Source: SM23-73-3 sp964580215 (GTDB lineage Bacteria; Zixibacteria; MSB-5A5; SM1-73). Taken from it: DNA of 64,000 nucleotides. The stretch lies in the NCBI GenBank assembly GCA_964580215.1, contig CAZOJT010000012.1:1-64000 (forward strand), in the 5' to 3' direction. Both the position numbers and the translations under genes were made by a program. Under the pieces are notes generated by a model that saw nothing but the letters and a program-made list of their open reading frames with translations, was not told where the DNA came from and made no database searches. Below are positions 45,801 through 53,862 of this stretch, piece by piece. How positions within the stretch are numbered: position 1 is the stretch's first letter; every line of letters begins with the position of its first letter.

Positions 45801-48690
45801 GCTGTAGCACGTCACCAATTGCTGTGGCATCGGCGCAGTCATCATTAGCTGGAGGACCAGCGGCTGGGGTAATTGTCAGGTCGAAATCCTCAATGCAATC
45901 CGGGGTAGGCCAAGTATCGATCATGATGTAGTAAGTGCCCGGCTCAAGGTGAACGCCGGTAAGCATACGCGAACCACTGGAACCGGTGTCATAGTCCATA
46001 CAGGGATCAGCAGGCGGACACTCGTCATCTATAGCCATTCCGGTCCAGGTGGTGCCTTTCGGATCCATGGTTATATCCACGTCCACGGGCGTGGTAACGG
46101 TCACCTCGTAAATGATATCCTCACCGCCATCGTAGGAGCCAAGGCAGGTTACACCATCATAATAGTTCCCCCTGCCGCAGGTGGTTTGCCCTATGTCGCT
46201 GTAAGGCAAAGCTGCTGGTAGGTCGGGGATTACTAAGGGGTTGTCGCAGTTATCGCCCGGCTGAGTTGGTGGACATTCTTCCACGCAGATGCCGAAGGCG
46301 AAGTCCAGATACTCGTTGTCACTCAAGTCTTTCACATAGATTGGTAACCAGTAGGTCCCGGGTGGCAGATTCTTATACCATAACTGCCCGTTGTAAGTCC
46401 CATTTGGGCAATCGACGAATGCACCTTCTGTAAAATAAATGGGGTCATCGCATACTACCGGGCACTCATCATATATGACGGCACCAACCTCGGATAGGTC
46501 TATGTCCATCTCGCAGAAGTCGATGAACACATTGTTGCAGTCATAGGTTACCTCAAAGACATACCAGACCGCAGGCCAATCCAATTCGCCGGGGCAATCG
46601 ATTCCGGCACCAATGGTGGTTCCCTCTACAAGTTGTGTGGCAGGACAAACTTCAGGATAAATGGTTATGGCATCCTCACAGTCGTCGTTGGGTGGTCCCA
46701 CACCAACCTCGGTAATTACCAGGTCGAACTCCGGTATACAATCCGGGGAAGGATAGGTATCAATCATTATGTAGTAGGTGCCAGGGTCCAAGTCAAGATT
46801 GACAATGCCATGCGGCGAAGCGCTGTAATTGGTGGAATAGGCCATACAGGTACCACCCGGCGGGCATACATCGTCTATACAGATTCCGGTATAGGTGGTG
46901 GTCTTCGGATCTAAGGTGATGTTCACTCTCACAGCCGTGCTAACCGTCACCTCGTAGATGATGTCCTCGCCGCCATCATAGGAGCCCAGGCAGGTTGCGT
47001 CATAGTAGTCGCCTCTGCCACAGGTGGTCTGGCTCAAGTCCATGTAAAGCGTATCTCCATCTCCCTTATTCAGGCTGACTGCTATGGGATTCATGCAGTT
47101 ATCACCAGGTTCTGGTCCAGCCATCTCTTCGACACAGATGTCGAAACCAAAGTCCATCCCGTTTTCATCGCAGTCAACCACATACACGGGCAAGTAGTAG
47201 GTGCCGGCTGGTAGATTCTCCCACCATACGGTGAGATCGCTGTAACCGGATGGGCAAGTTACCCATGAGTAATCTGTGTAAGGAATGTAATTCTCGCAGT
47301 CTGGGGCACATTCGTCATACAGCACCACACCCCGCGTATCCACACGAGGGTCGTTTGTGGGGCAGTAGTCGATGAGCACCTTATTGTAAGCATAAGTGAG
47401 CTCAAATTCGTACCAGACCGCAGTCTGATCTAATACGCCCGGGCAATCGACTGTGGCATCCTTGGTGGTCCCATATACGGTGTTAACAGCCGGACAATCC
47501 GGAACAGAAATGGCCACTGCACCAGTGCACTCGTCGTTGGCTGGTGGTGCACCCGGGGTATGGCAACTGATGGTCAATATGCCATCACCGGTACTGGAGT
47601 TGTAACCACCCACCTCGATCAAGTATTGACTACCCGTAACCCCGGCAAAGGTGATTTGCGACCGCGTGCCACAGCAGTCGTCATTGCATTCAATCTCAGC
47701 GCCCAATGGATCGCACTCACAGCCCTCATAAACCGCCATCTTGGTATCATAGCCAGAACCACATAGGCTGACGGTGACATTGCCGGTGCAAGTGGCTGTG
47801 TAGCAGTACCAAATGTTGGGTGAAGTCAAACAGGTTCCCCCACCATCGAACGTAGCTAAGGTTGTTGAGAATGGATGCCCTACCACGTCACCTATTGCTT
47901 CAGCGTTGGCGCAGTCATCATTAGGCGGAGGTGGTTGGGCCTCGACTATGGTCAAGTCAAAATCCGGTATGCAATCCGGGGTGGGATAGGTATCAATCAT
48001 GATGTAGTAGGTTCCCGGCTCCAGATGAATGCCTGTAAAACCGTGGGGAGAAGCACTGGAACTGGTAGAAGTGGCAATACAATCCATATCCGGCGGGCAT
48101 ACATCGTCCAGAGCGATTCCGGTCCAGGTAACGTCAGGGCTCAGTGTTACGTCTATATCAACTGCCGAGCTAACGTCCAACTGGTAGATGATATCCTCAC
48201 CGCCATCGTAGCCGCCAAGGCAGGTTTCTTCATAGTTGTTACCCCTGTTACAGGTGGTCTGGCTCAAATCACTGTAAGGCAGATCTCCCGGTAAGTTGAC
48301 CACTATAGGGTCGGTGCAGTCATCGCCAGTCGCCTTAGGCGGGCCTGTATATAGAGGCACTTCGGACTCCTCGTGGGGGCCCTTGGTGGCGCCAGGTTTA
48401 GTTACCATCATCGGTGGAAGTTGATGCTCTGGTGGCGGGGGCGGAGTCCAAGATGAAATCAAGACCGGCGATGGAAGCTGATGCTCTGGTGGCGGCGGAG
48501 GTAAAGGCTTCTCCGGCAGCGTGGGTGAAGTTGCAACTATCTTCTGAGTACCAGTTGCCGCCGTCGACGGAACCTCTGCCTTGGTTTTTGGCTGTTGTGC
48601 GCTGGTGCTTACTAAGAATAGATAAGAGGCTCCTGCCACAAACACTACGGCAATCGCTAAGATGATTAATAATTTAGTTTTACTTTTCAT
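42805..48690 (-). CDS. Giant secreted modular protein with dockerin-like end
   Basis: The 1961-residue protein has a signal peptide (LLIILAIAVVFVAGASYLFL), then a proline-rich stretch in which PPPPPEHQLP occurs twice (about residues 64-92). Eight beta-sandwich modules of three kinds follow in the order X-Y-Z-X-Z-X-Y-Z: X at about 122-250, 528-662 and 811-943 (SYDGGEDIIYEV); Y at 256-377 and 948-1070 (NIWYCYTA, GSGYDTK); Z at 384-523, 666-806 and 1077-1211 (DCPGVLD, AVWY). X and Y resemble pre-peptidase C-terminal domains. Next come another such domain, two Ig/BACON-like domains, and a Rossmann-like domain at about 1590-1790 (DILLVDDDGG). Two dockerin-like loops end the protein. Its cysteine content suggests disulphide-stabilised extracellular modules. 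No enzyme motif was found; it may be an adhesin. GGAGG precedes the ATG. Confidence 0.85.
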   Translation of the reverse strand: MKSKTKLLIILAIAVVFVAGASYLFLVSTSAQQPKTKAEVPSTAATGTQKIVATSPTLPEKPLPPPPPEHQLPSPVLISSWTPPPPPEHQLPPMMVTKPGATKGPHEESEVPLYTGPPKATGDDCTDPIVVNLPGDLPYSDLSQTTCNRGNNYEETCLGGYDGGEDIIYQLDVSSAVDIDVTLSPDVTWTGIALDDVCPPDMDCIATSTSSSASPHGFTGIHLEPGTYYIMIDTYPTPDCIPDFDLTIVEAQPPPPNDDCANAEAIGDVVGHPFSTTLATFDGGGTCLTSPNIWYCYTATCTGNVTVSLCGSGYDTKMAVYEGCECDPLGAEIECNDDCCGTRSQITFAGVTGSQYLIEVGGYNSSTGDGILTISCHTPGAPPANDECTGAVAISVPDCPAVNTVYGTTKDATVDCPGVLDQTAVWYEFELTYAYNKVLIDYCPTNDPRVDTRGVVLYDECAPDCENYIPYTDYSWVTCPSGYSDLTVWWENLPAGTYYLPVYVVDCDENGMDFGFDICVEEMAGPEPGDNCMNPIAVSLNKGDGDTLYMDLSQTTCGRGDYYDATCLGSYDGGEDIIYEVTVSTAVRVNITLDPKTTTYTGICIDDVCPPGGTCMAYSTNYSASPHGIVNLDLDPGTYYIMIDTYPSPDCIPEFDLVITEVGVGPPNDDCEDAITIYPEVCPATQLVEGTTIGAGIDCPGELDWPAVWYVFEVTYDCNNVFIDFCEMDIDLSEVGAVIYDECPVVCDDPIYFTEGAFVDCPNGTYNGQLWYKNLPPGTYWLPIYVKDLSDNEYLDFAFGICVEECPPTQPGDNCDNPLVIPDLPAALPYSDIGQTTCGRGNYYDGVTCLGSYDGGEDIIYEVTVTTPVDVDITMDPKGTTWTGMAIDDECPPADPCMDYDTGSSGSRMLTGVHLEPGTYYIMIDTWPTPDCIEDFDLTITPAAGPPANDDCADATAIGDVLQLAFSTTNATFDGNGTCLYSPNIWYCYTAPCEGNATISLCGSGYDTKLAVYDGCVCDPLGTEIECNDDFCGVQSQITVYGVLPGEEYLIEVGGYSSNTGTGVLTCSCYVPPPPPDNDECTGAPIISTFPTTMYGTTVGATIDCPGVLDWDAVWYQFDVPYASNNIFVDFCPTGAYIATVGIVLYGECPPDCPSYIPATGSQWVTCPSGFDDPQIWWNNMPGPASYWFPVYVEPGKGAMDFGFEVSVEEAVPCVVECPPGGYDEGEGYCYDDYDDTYNGGCNSTPFVFQEIACGDTICGSCGVFDYFGSAYRDMDWFEIDVSEGDLTLTCVAEFPLALWLFDPVSFDCVDLVNLDFINTTETCDTLSVSAYVTSGTYWLIIAPMDWGAYPCGDQSEYVAWLDCTPFGPKIAVSPSSFYQELNPDSTAEQDLFITNAGGEDLDYDITHQPNSWLTIRPTTFGTILPGETDSLIVMFDAYGLAEGDYYDVLKIASNSAGKQLMDTTEAFVWLTVELPPDIDVVPQLSMGVIPGCSMDKPLRVDNLGEGELRFDISVGQNPPTLAGENNVRNALEALRQAGKGNPSLTPKEAYKVIGAKRSTVEYTSTGTSEGLLLLAGKGEKADILLVDDDGGTPGGTYYDIEDIYMAALDAGGYVYDYYNVDWSDPLSDGPDLSTMEAYTVVIWFCGETWGYYGLDVLTANDEANLGSYLDGGGNLFLSAQDWLWASYPSAGSFAPGTFPYDYLHLASASQDVINDPYTCTGLPGSVAEDMEFQTERFTDNPDVPMWTDYLTTQSSAAVDVFDADGGVSAIQYNPAAKGYKVVFTTTAFPGLVDSSPSTRAELMASIIDWMLGAGCPFTVSPMADTVAPGEFSEVVLTFDGTVFTQCVDETVTCYLTISSNDPDEPQVSVEVDMWSGRGDVYHDPPCVLDLGDVLFLINFVYKGGPAPDPVCMGDCNRDGIDGDVEDVIYLIDYLYRGTVPPPLATPQIHQPPTPIQLEHK

Positions 48691-49009
48691 TTCAAATCCT
48701 CCTGTGAAAATACATGGTTGCTATCATTTAATGAATAAAGAGCCTATGATAGCAAATGTTCAAACTTTATACTCGATAAAACCTCCTTTCAACTATATCG
48801 GCTAAAAATTTACATTCTTTGAAATTCAGCAAATGTTGAATTTCAATAACTTAGACTGGGATAACAGAGGAATATATAAAAAGAGACAGACTTAACCTTT
48901 TCAGAAATTCCCAAATTTCTGTTCAGTCTGCCTTCTCTTCTTTGGAAGGAGTAAACCTAAGCTTTTTACAATTACTTTTACTTTTGCTACAAAGGCTCTT
49001 TTCAATTAC

Positions 49010-49037
49010 AATATACGACATATAGCTTGCTTGTCAA
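49010..49037 (-). promoter_or_regulatory. Sigma-70-like promoter of the giant secreted-protein gene
   Basis: On the minus strand TTGACA is followed after 16 bases by TATATT, the same boxes and spacing as at 4582-4609. The leader would be about 310 bases and includes a GAAATTCAGCAAATGTTGAATTTC-like inverted repeat in pieces near 48820-48845. Confidence 0.55.
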
Positions 49038-49158
49038 GAGAAAAATCACATATTTTTACACTTTTTTTGGCAATACAGGACAAAAATTGTCGACTACACT
49101 ATCTTTTCTCTGGCATTCAATTTTACCCTGAATTCTCCATGCCTTCCGATTGTTATTG

Positions 49159-49194
49159 CGGGGCACCCTTACCATAAGTAAGTGTCCCCAAGAT
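49159..49194. repeat. Family F repeat (CTTGGGGACACTTA type)
   Basis: GGGGCACCCTTACC, TAAGTA and GTGTCCCCAAGAT make up this copy. Reversed copies lie at 49739-49770 (ATCTTGGGGACACTTATAG and GAGGGTACCCCA) and 49909-49940 (ATCTTGGGGACAACTGTGG and TGCCCTTACCCC). Confidence 0.6.
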
Positions 49195-49220
49195 TCGCTT
49201 ATGTAGTTGAATAACTTCTC

Positions 49221-49308
49221 CTGCTCTCCGTGGGATGTTATCATCCCACGGCATCAGGTTGAAAATCCCGCCGAAGGCGGGGGTGGATGATAACATCCAC
49301 TCTGGAGC
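49221..49308. repeat. Family A paired-hairpin element, uninterrupted long form
   Basis: CTGCTC...GGAGC ends enclose GTGGGATG-TTAT-CATCCCAC, a CCCGCCGAAGGCGGG stem and GTGGATG-ATAA-CATCCAC. It is the same long form as 4817-4923 but without the 17-bp insert. Confidence 0.75.
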
Positions 49309-49475
49309 GAAGCACTAAGTTGCGGAGGGAAATTATTTTTACCTTGCTATACTGGAATAGCACAAAATCAGCATGGGACCATCTCAAAATCCATAAGGAG
49401 AAAATCTCAAATGCACCAAGGCTTTTGATGCGCCAGTCGGGTTCCTTAAGCCAAAAGATTTAGGGCGATGGCAGA

Positions 49476-49596
49476 GGGACTGTTGAAAAACCCTTTTGGC
49501 AGGGCTAAATGCCCTGCCCTATGGATGATAAGTAATTGTCTCCCATAGAGGGCGGGAATTTATCCCGCCCCAAAATGTAACTTTTTCAACAGTCCC
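49476..49596. mobile_element. MITE-like element, copy 2 (121 bp), inserted in a family C repeat
   Basis: Perfect 15-bp terminal inverted repeats (GGGACTGTTGAAAAA and its complement) bound the element. CAGA is duplicated at 49472-49475 and 49597-49600. Outside it, GGGCGATGG and GCATCGCCCCTAC rejoin to the uninterrupted family C text found at 117-142, which contains CAGA only once. It has no coding capacity. Confidence 0.88.
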
Positions 49597-49790
49597 CAGA
49601 GCATCGCCCCTACGTTCTCTCCCTTAAAACTATCATAGACCCCCCTATGTAGAGGCTGTAGGGGCGGACCTCCGCGTCCGCCCTATATAAATTATTTTCT
49701 GCCAGCTCAGAGGACCTGAAGGGCACAGGAATCTTTAAATCTTGGGGACACTTATAGTGAGGGTACCCCAAACCAACGTGCGATGGAATC

Positions 49791-49819
49791 CCTTGTGGAT
49801 GATAACATCCACAAGGAGC
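49791..49819. repeat. Half family A element
   Basis: One hairpin, CCTTGTGGATG-ATAA-CATCCACAAGG, followed by AGC, is the right half of a family A element on its own. Confidence 0.6.
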
Positions 49820-50100
49820 TGTAGCCGCACCTTCGTTAAAGAAAGAAAAATGATTTGGGAAACAGCCCCACAAAATCCTGATGCAACAAAGGTTTCTGCC
49901 ATCTTTAAATCTTGGGGACAACTGTGGTGCCCTTACCCCGCAACATGCCTGTTCCATGTAAGGACACCAAACCAAAGCTCATATCAGTGAAGGAAAAAGG
50001 TGCTAAGATTTGCCTTGCCTGCTTCCCCAAATGATGCTAAATTATAACCGAAAAGTGATTTCCTGCATATTTGTTCAGTATGATGAATCGGTGAAGCTTT

Positions 50101-52434
50101 ATGAAAAAGAGCTATCCAAAATTTCGGGATGATCTGATCATCAGCCAGCAGGAGTTCGAAAAGGTCACCTATTATGTGATAAAGGATCCCATCACCCAGA
50201 GATTCTTCCGTATCAAAGAGTTTGAGTATTTCATCACTCAAAAGCTAAATGGAGAAATCTCGCCGGAAGAGATTGCTCAGAAATTTCAAAAGCATTTCAA
50301 TATTCGACTTCCTCAAGATACCCTGGATAAATTTATCCAGCGATTAGAAAGCCTGGGATTTCTGGAGAGTGAGATATCCGAACGAGAACTTGCCCGACTT
50401 CAATATCAGAAAAGGACTTTTCAGGGAAAGCTTCTTTTCGTAAAGCTGAAAGGATTCGACCCAGACAGGTTTTTGAACAGAATCATTAAATATACCCGGT
50501 TTATCTTCACCCCATACTTTCTGGTTTTTTCTCTATTTATCATTTTTCTGGCAATAGTTATCACCATCTCTAACTGGGGAGATTTAGGATATAGCTTCAT
50601 AGGGATTTTCAAGATCGCCACCATCTTCAAAATCTGGATAGCCATATTCCTTGTGGTGGTTTTACACGAGTTCGCTCATGCTTTGACCTGCAAATACTTT
50701 GGGGGCGAGGTGCACGAGATGGGCTTTCTTTTGCTTTATTTTCAACCCTGTTTTTTCTGTAATGTGAGCGACGCTTATCTTTTTAAAGAGAAATCAAAAA
50801 AACTGTGGGTCACCTTCGCCGGGGCATACTGCCAGATATTTGTCTGGGCAGTTGCCACCTTTCTGTGGAGGATCACCGCACTGGACACTGGACTTTCCAG
50901 TCTCCTTTTCGTGGTGGTCATCACCTCCGGGGTAACCGTCCTTTTCAACTTCAATCCGCTGATAAAGCTGGATGGATACTATCTTTTAACCGATTATCTG
51001 GAGATTCCCAATTTAAGAAAAAAAGCATTCGGATACATCTCCGTACTTTTAAAGGAAAGATTTCTGAAGCAGAAGGGCTTAAAAGTTGAAGCTTCCCCCA
51101 GAGCCAAAAAAATATATATCTGGTACGGAATTCTTTCTTTTTTGTATTCAACTATTCTGCTTTCCTACATCTTCATCAAGGTGGAGTGTTTTTTGGTTTC
51201 TCAGTTGGGCGGGTTCGGATTTATCTTGTCTTTGGTTTTGATTTTTCTTATTTTAAAAAGACCTGCCAGAGCAGCTCTGGTGGGAATATGTCAATTCCTT
51301 TTTATGAAAAGGAAAGAGATGATAGTACCCAAAAAGATCATAATTTATTCTGTCATACTGGTAGCACTGATACTGGCGTTATTTTTAGTAAAGATGGAGT
51401 TGAAGATAGGCAGTCCCTGTGAGATACAGGCTCTGGAATATTTTATTCTCAAAAGCTCACCGGATGGAACAGTAATATCCGAGCTATTTCAGGGAGGCAG
51501 CCAGGGAAAAAAATCGGTGAATCTTTTGAGGCTTTTTGCTGACGATTACACCAGTTTAAATCTGGTGACCAGGGTGAAGGAGGGTCAAAAGGTGGAGAAG
51601 GGAGAGAGGGTGGCAGAACTTTCCTCTCCCTCCTATCTTTCCGATTTAACCCAGACCAAAGCGGATTTAAGAAAGGCTGAAGAGTATTTAGCCTTGCTTC
51701 AAAAAGGTGCCAGAAAGGAGGAAGTCCAGCAGACAAAGGATAGGGTGACTCAGATTCAAAGTGAGCTTAAGCTCAAAGAAAAGGAGCTTTCCAGGCTTTT
51801 CGATCTACATCAAAAAAATCTGATCAGCAATCAGGACTTGGAGCGTGTGCAGACGGAGGTCTCGGTATTATCCGGAAAACTTAAGATCGCCAAAAATGAG
51901 TTGAAGATTATGAGAAACGGTGCCAGAGAAGAGGAGCTTTCCATGGCGGATGCAGAGATAAAAAAATTGGAGGCTAAACTCGAATTCCTGGAGGATCAGA
52001 TCACCGCCTCCCAGATAAAAAGCCCCATCCAGGGGGTGGTTACCTCCATAAGCGCAGGTAGGAATCTTTTGAGCATCGTCAACCTGGACACCATGCGGGT
52101 TTTGATTAAGGTATCGGAAAAGGACTTGGATGTGTTAAAGGAGGGTCTTCCGGTCAAATTGAAAGTTAGAAGTCATCCTTTTTTGTGCTTTTGGGGGAAA
52201 GTGGCGAAGATTTCTCAAACGGCTGATGTGGAGGGACCAAAAAAAATCTTTCCGGTGACTTGCAAGATCGAGAATTCTGTCAGAGACAGATCCGCCTCTG
52301 ACGGAAAAGATTATCTTTTAAAGCCGGGCATGTCCGGATATGCCAAGGTGTATTGTGGTAAGATGAGACTTGCTTCTCTTTTGACCAGAAAGATGGTCCG
52401 TTATCTGAGAGTGGAGGTGTGGTCCTGGTGGTAG
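50101..52434 (+). CDS. PqqD-like / M50 metallopeptidase / HlyD-like fusion membrane protein
   Basis: The 777-residue protein joins three parts. Residues 1-95 resemble PqqD-type peptide-binding domains (YYVIKDPITQRFFRIKEFE, then ISPEEIAQKF). Residues 130-440 are a multi-span M50 site-2-protease region with zinc ligands HEFAH at 189-193 and LDGYY near 291, plus QPCFFCNVSDAYLF. Residues 450-777 are a membrane-fusion domain with split lipoyl halves around a coiled coil of about 515-640. This arrangement is known from peptide-maturation and export proteins of the YydH type. It probably cuts and/or exports a peptide, but no precursor or ABC exporter is evident nearby. Residues RDRSASDGK near 730 are encoded by a CTGTCAGAG...CTCTGACGG hairpin and look inserted before LLKPGM. 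Confidence 0.85.
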   Translation: MKKSYPKFRDDLIISQQEFEKVTYYVIKDPITQRFFRIKEFEYFITQKLNGEISPEEIAQKFQKHFNIRLPQDTLDKFIQRLESLGFLESEISERELARLQYQKRTFQGKLLFVKLKGFDPDRFLNRIIKYTRFIFTPYFLVFSLFIIFLAIVITISNWGDLGYSFIGIFKIATIFKIWIAIFLVVVLHEFAHALTCKYFGGEVHEMGFLLLYFQPCFFCNVSDAYLFKEKSKKLWVTFAGAYCQIFVWAVATFLWRITALDTGLSSLLFVVVITSGVTVLFNFNPLIKLDGYYLLTDYLEIPNLRKKAFGYISVLLKERFLKQKGLKVEASPRAKKIYIWYGILSFLYSTILLSYIFIKVECFLVSQLGGFGFILSLVLIFLILKRPARAALVGICQFLFMKRKEMIVPKKIIIYSVILVALILALFLVKMELKIGSPCEIQALEYFILKSSPDGTVISELFQGGSQGKKSVNLLRLFADDYTSLNLVTRVKEGQKVEKGERVAELSSPSYLSDLTQTKADLRKAEEYLALLQKGARKEEVQQTKDRVTQIQSELKLKEKELSRLFDLHQKNLISNQDLERVQTEVSVLSGKLKIAKNELKIMRNGAREEELSMADAEIKKLEAKLEFLEDQITASQIKSPIQGVVTSISAGRNLLSIVNLDTMRVLIKVSEKDLDVLKEGLPVKLKVRSHPFLCFWGKVAKISQTADVEGPKKIFPVTCKIENSVRDRSASDGKDYLLKPGMSGYAKVYCGKMRLASLLTRKMVRYLRVEVWSWW
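52279..52304. repeat. Hairpin inside the M50-HlyD gene
   Basis: CTGTCAGAG and CTCTGACGG face each other around ACAGATCCGC, with eight of nine pairs. The coded residues add length just before the conserved LxPGM of the membrane-fusion domain. I saw no identical copy in the window, so its link to the dispersed repeats is by style only. Confidence 0.45.
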
Positions 52435-52609
52435 ATCTGGTGAACAATATGGGGTGTGTTTGGAATACCCAAGACGATAATCAATGAAAAATCTTCTGTG
52501 GAAGGAGCAGTTATAGAAGAAAAAATTTCTTTACCAGATCATAAAAACCATTCAAAAACCCGTATAATTGGGAAAAAGTAACTTAAACCTTCAAGATAAG
52601 GAGTGCTAA

Positions 52610-53785
52610 ATGAAGTCCTTACGAATCATCTTGATAGCGGCATTATTAGTTTTCATAGGAAGTGCGGTGTGGGGAGAGAAGCCCAAAAATCCTCGATTTT
52701 TCCCTGCCACCTACAAAATGACTGCCAAGATCCAACTGAAGGATGAATATCGCATGTATGATAGCGCGGTGGCGATACTTGAAGAAGGACTGTTATTTTA
52801 CCCGGATGATGCGGAAATGCATTTCCTTTTGGGAAAGGCATACTACCATAAAAGTAATTATCGGGGTATGGCAGAGCAGCTTTCAATAGCGGACAGCCTG
52901 AAGGGTAAAAAAGACAAATGGCTGAAAGAGCTTAATCGCATGAGGGATGAGAAATGGCCACAGATATTTAATCAAGGGGTAACAGCTTACAAAGAGCAAG
53001 ACTACGATACGGCACTGGACCTATTTCTGACCTGCACCATACTTAATCCCTCCGACGCTCGAGGTTATTGGCTGTTCGGAGACACCTATCGTTTGACAGG
53101 ACGATATGAAGAGGCATTTACCACTCTGGATGCCGCCCTCAAGCTGGATCCGGATGACCCACGGATATGGAGAAGCTACGCTGAAGCTTTGTTTCATTCC
53201 GGAAGGCAAAAGGAGGCTTTGAAGAGCTATAATAAGGTGCTGGAAAAGAAACCGGAGGACACGGAGGTGCTATTCAAAGTCGCCACCATTCACTACAATG
53301 CCGGAGACTACGATCAGGCTCTTTCCTACTACCAGAAAATCATCGAGGCAGACTCCACTTATAAGGACGGCTATTTTAATATCGGAGAAATCTATTATCG
53401 CCAGAAGTTCATAAAGACAAGCATGGCGCTTGATTCTTTGAAGGATGATTCCGGAGAATATCTTAAAGACGAAGAATCAACTGTTAGAATTGAAGGGCTA
53501 ATCCAGAAGAAAGATGAATTTCTGGCTTCTGCTCAAATCGCCTATGAAAAGGTGGTGGAACTTGACACCATCGACATGGAAGCTCAGGTTTACCTTGCTG
53601 AGGTTTACCAGGAGCAGGAGAATTTTGATCAAGCTATGGGGATTTTAGAACCTTTGATCCAAAAGGACAGCACAAATTGCAGTGCCCTGGAGCAACTGGC
53701 AATTATTTATGCGAAAATAGGAATGGGCGAAAAAGCCAAAGCAACCTGGCAGAAAGCTCAAGATTGTCTTGAAAGCCAAAAATAA
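52610..53785 (+). CDS. Secreted or periplasmic tetratricopeptide-repeat protein
   Basis: The 391-residue product has a signal peptide (IILIAALLVFIGSAVWG) and at least six tetratricopeptide repeats from about residue 45 to the end, for example AVAILEEGLLFYPDDAEMHF and ARGYWLFGDTYRLTGRYEEA. Such proteins are scaffolds for protein complexes. The ATG follows AAGGAG. It starts 175 bases after the M50-HlyD fusion in the same direction, so a joint role is possible but not shown. Confidence 0.85.
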   Translation: MKSLRIILIAALLVFIGSAVWGEKPKNPRFFPATYKMTAKIQLKDEYRMYDSAVAILEEGLLFYPDDAEMHFLLGKAYYHKSNYRGMAEQLSIADSLKGKKDKWLKELNRMRDEKWPQIFNQGVTAYKEQDYDTALDLFLTCTILNPSDARGYWLFGDTYRLTGRYEEAFTTLDAALKLDPDDPRIWRSYAEALFHSGRQKEALKSYNKVLEKKPEDTEVLFKVATIHYNAGDYDQALSYYQKIIEADSTYKDGYFNIGEIYYRQKFIKTSMALDSLKDDSGEYLKDEESTVRIEGLIQKKDEFLASAQIAYEKVVELDTIDMEAQVYLAEVYQEQENFDQAMGILEPLIQKDSTNCSALEQLAIIYAKIGMGEKAKATWQKAQDCLESQK

Positions 53786-53803
53786 GATATGATAGCTGTC
53801 CAA

Positions 53804-53845
53804 GCTTGTGTTGGACAGTGTAGGGGCGGGGCTTGTCCCCGCCCG
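53804..53845. repeat. Convergent hairpin pair, including a family C unit
   Basis: CTGTCCAAGCTTGTGTTGGACAG is followed by TAGGGGCGGGG-CTTGT-CCCCGCCC. It lies between convergent genes and may act as a two-way terminator, although neither side has a good T run. Confidence 0.5.
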
Positions 53846-53862
53846 ATTGCTTATATGTAGAC

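Larger units (their letters stand above)
48691..50100. other. 1.4-kb gene-free repeat island
   Basis: No gene is supported. In order it holds the leader and promoter of the giant gene, a family F unit (49159-49194), a full family A element (49221-49308), a MITE-like element inside a family C repeat (49463-49610), a second family C unit (49661-49683), two further family F units (49739-49770 and 49909-49940) and a half family A element (49791-49819). The open frames here read only through repeats. Confidence 0.7.

Noticed and set aside
42805..48690. Cellulosome interpretation of the dockerin-like ends
   Set aside because: No cohesin-like domain or glycoside hydrolase is visible in the window; similar ends are common in secreted proteins of this kind of bacterium.
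49056..49975. Short minus-strand frames in the repeat island
   Set aside because: They translate family A, C and F repeats and the MITE-like element.
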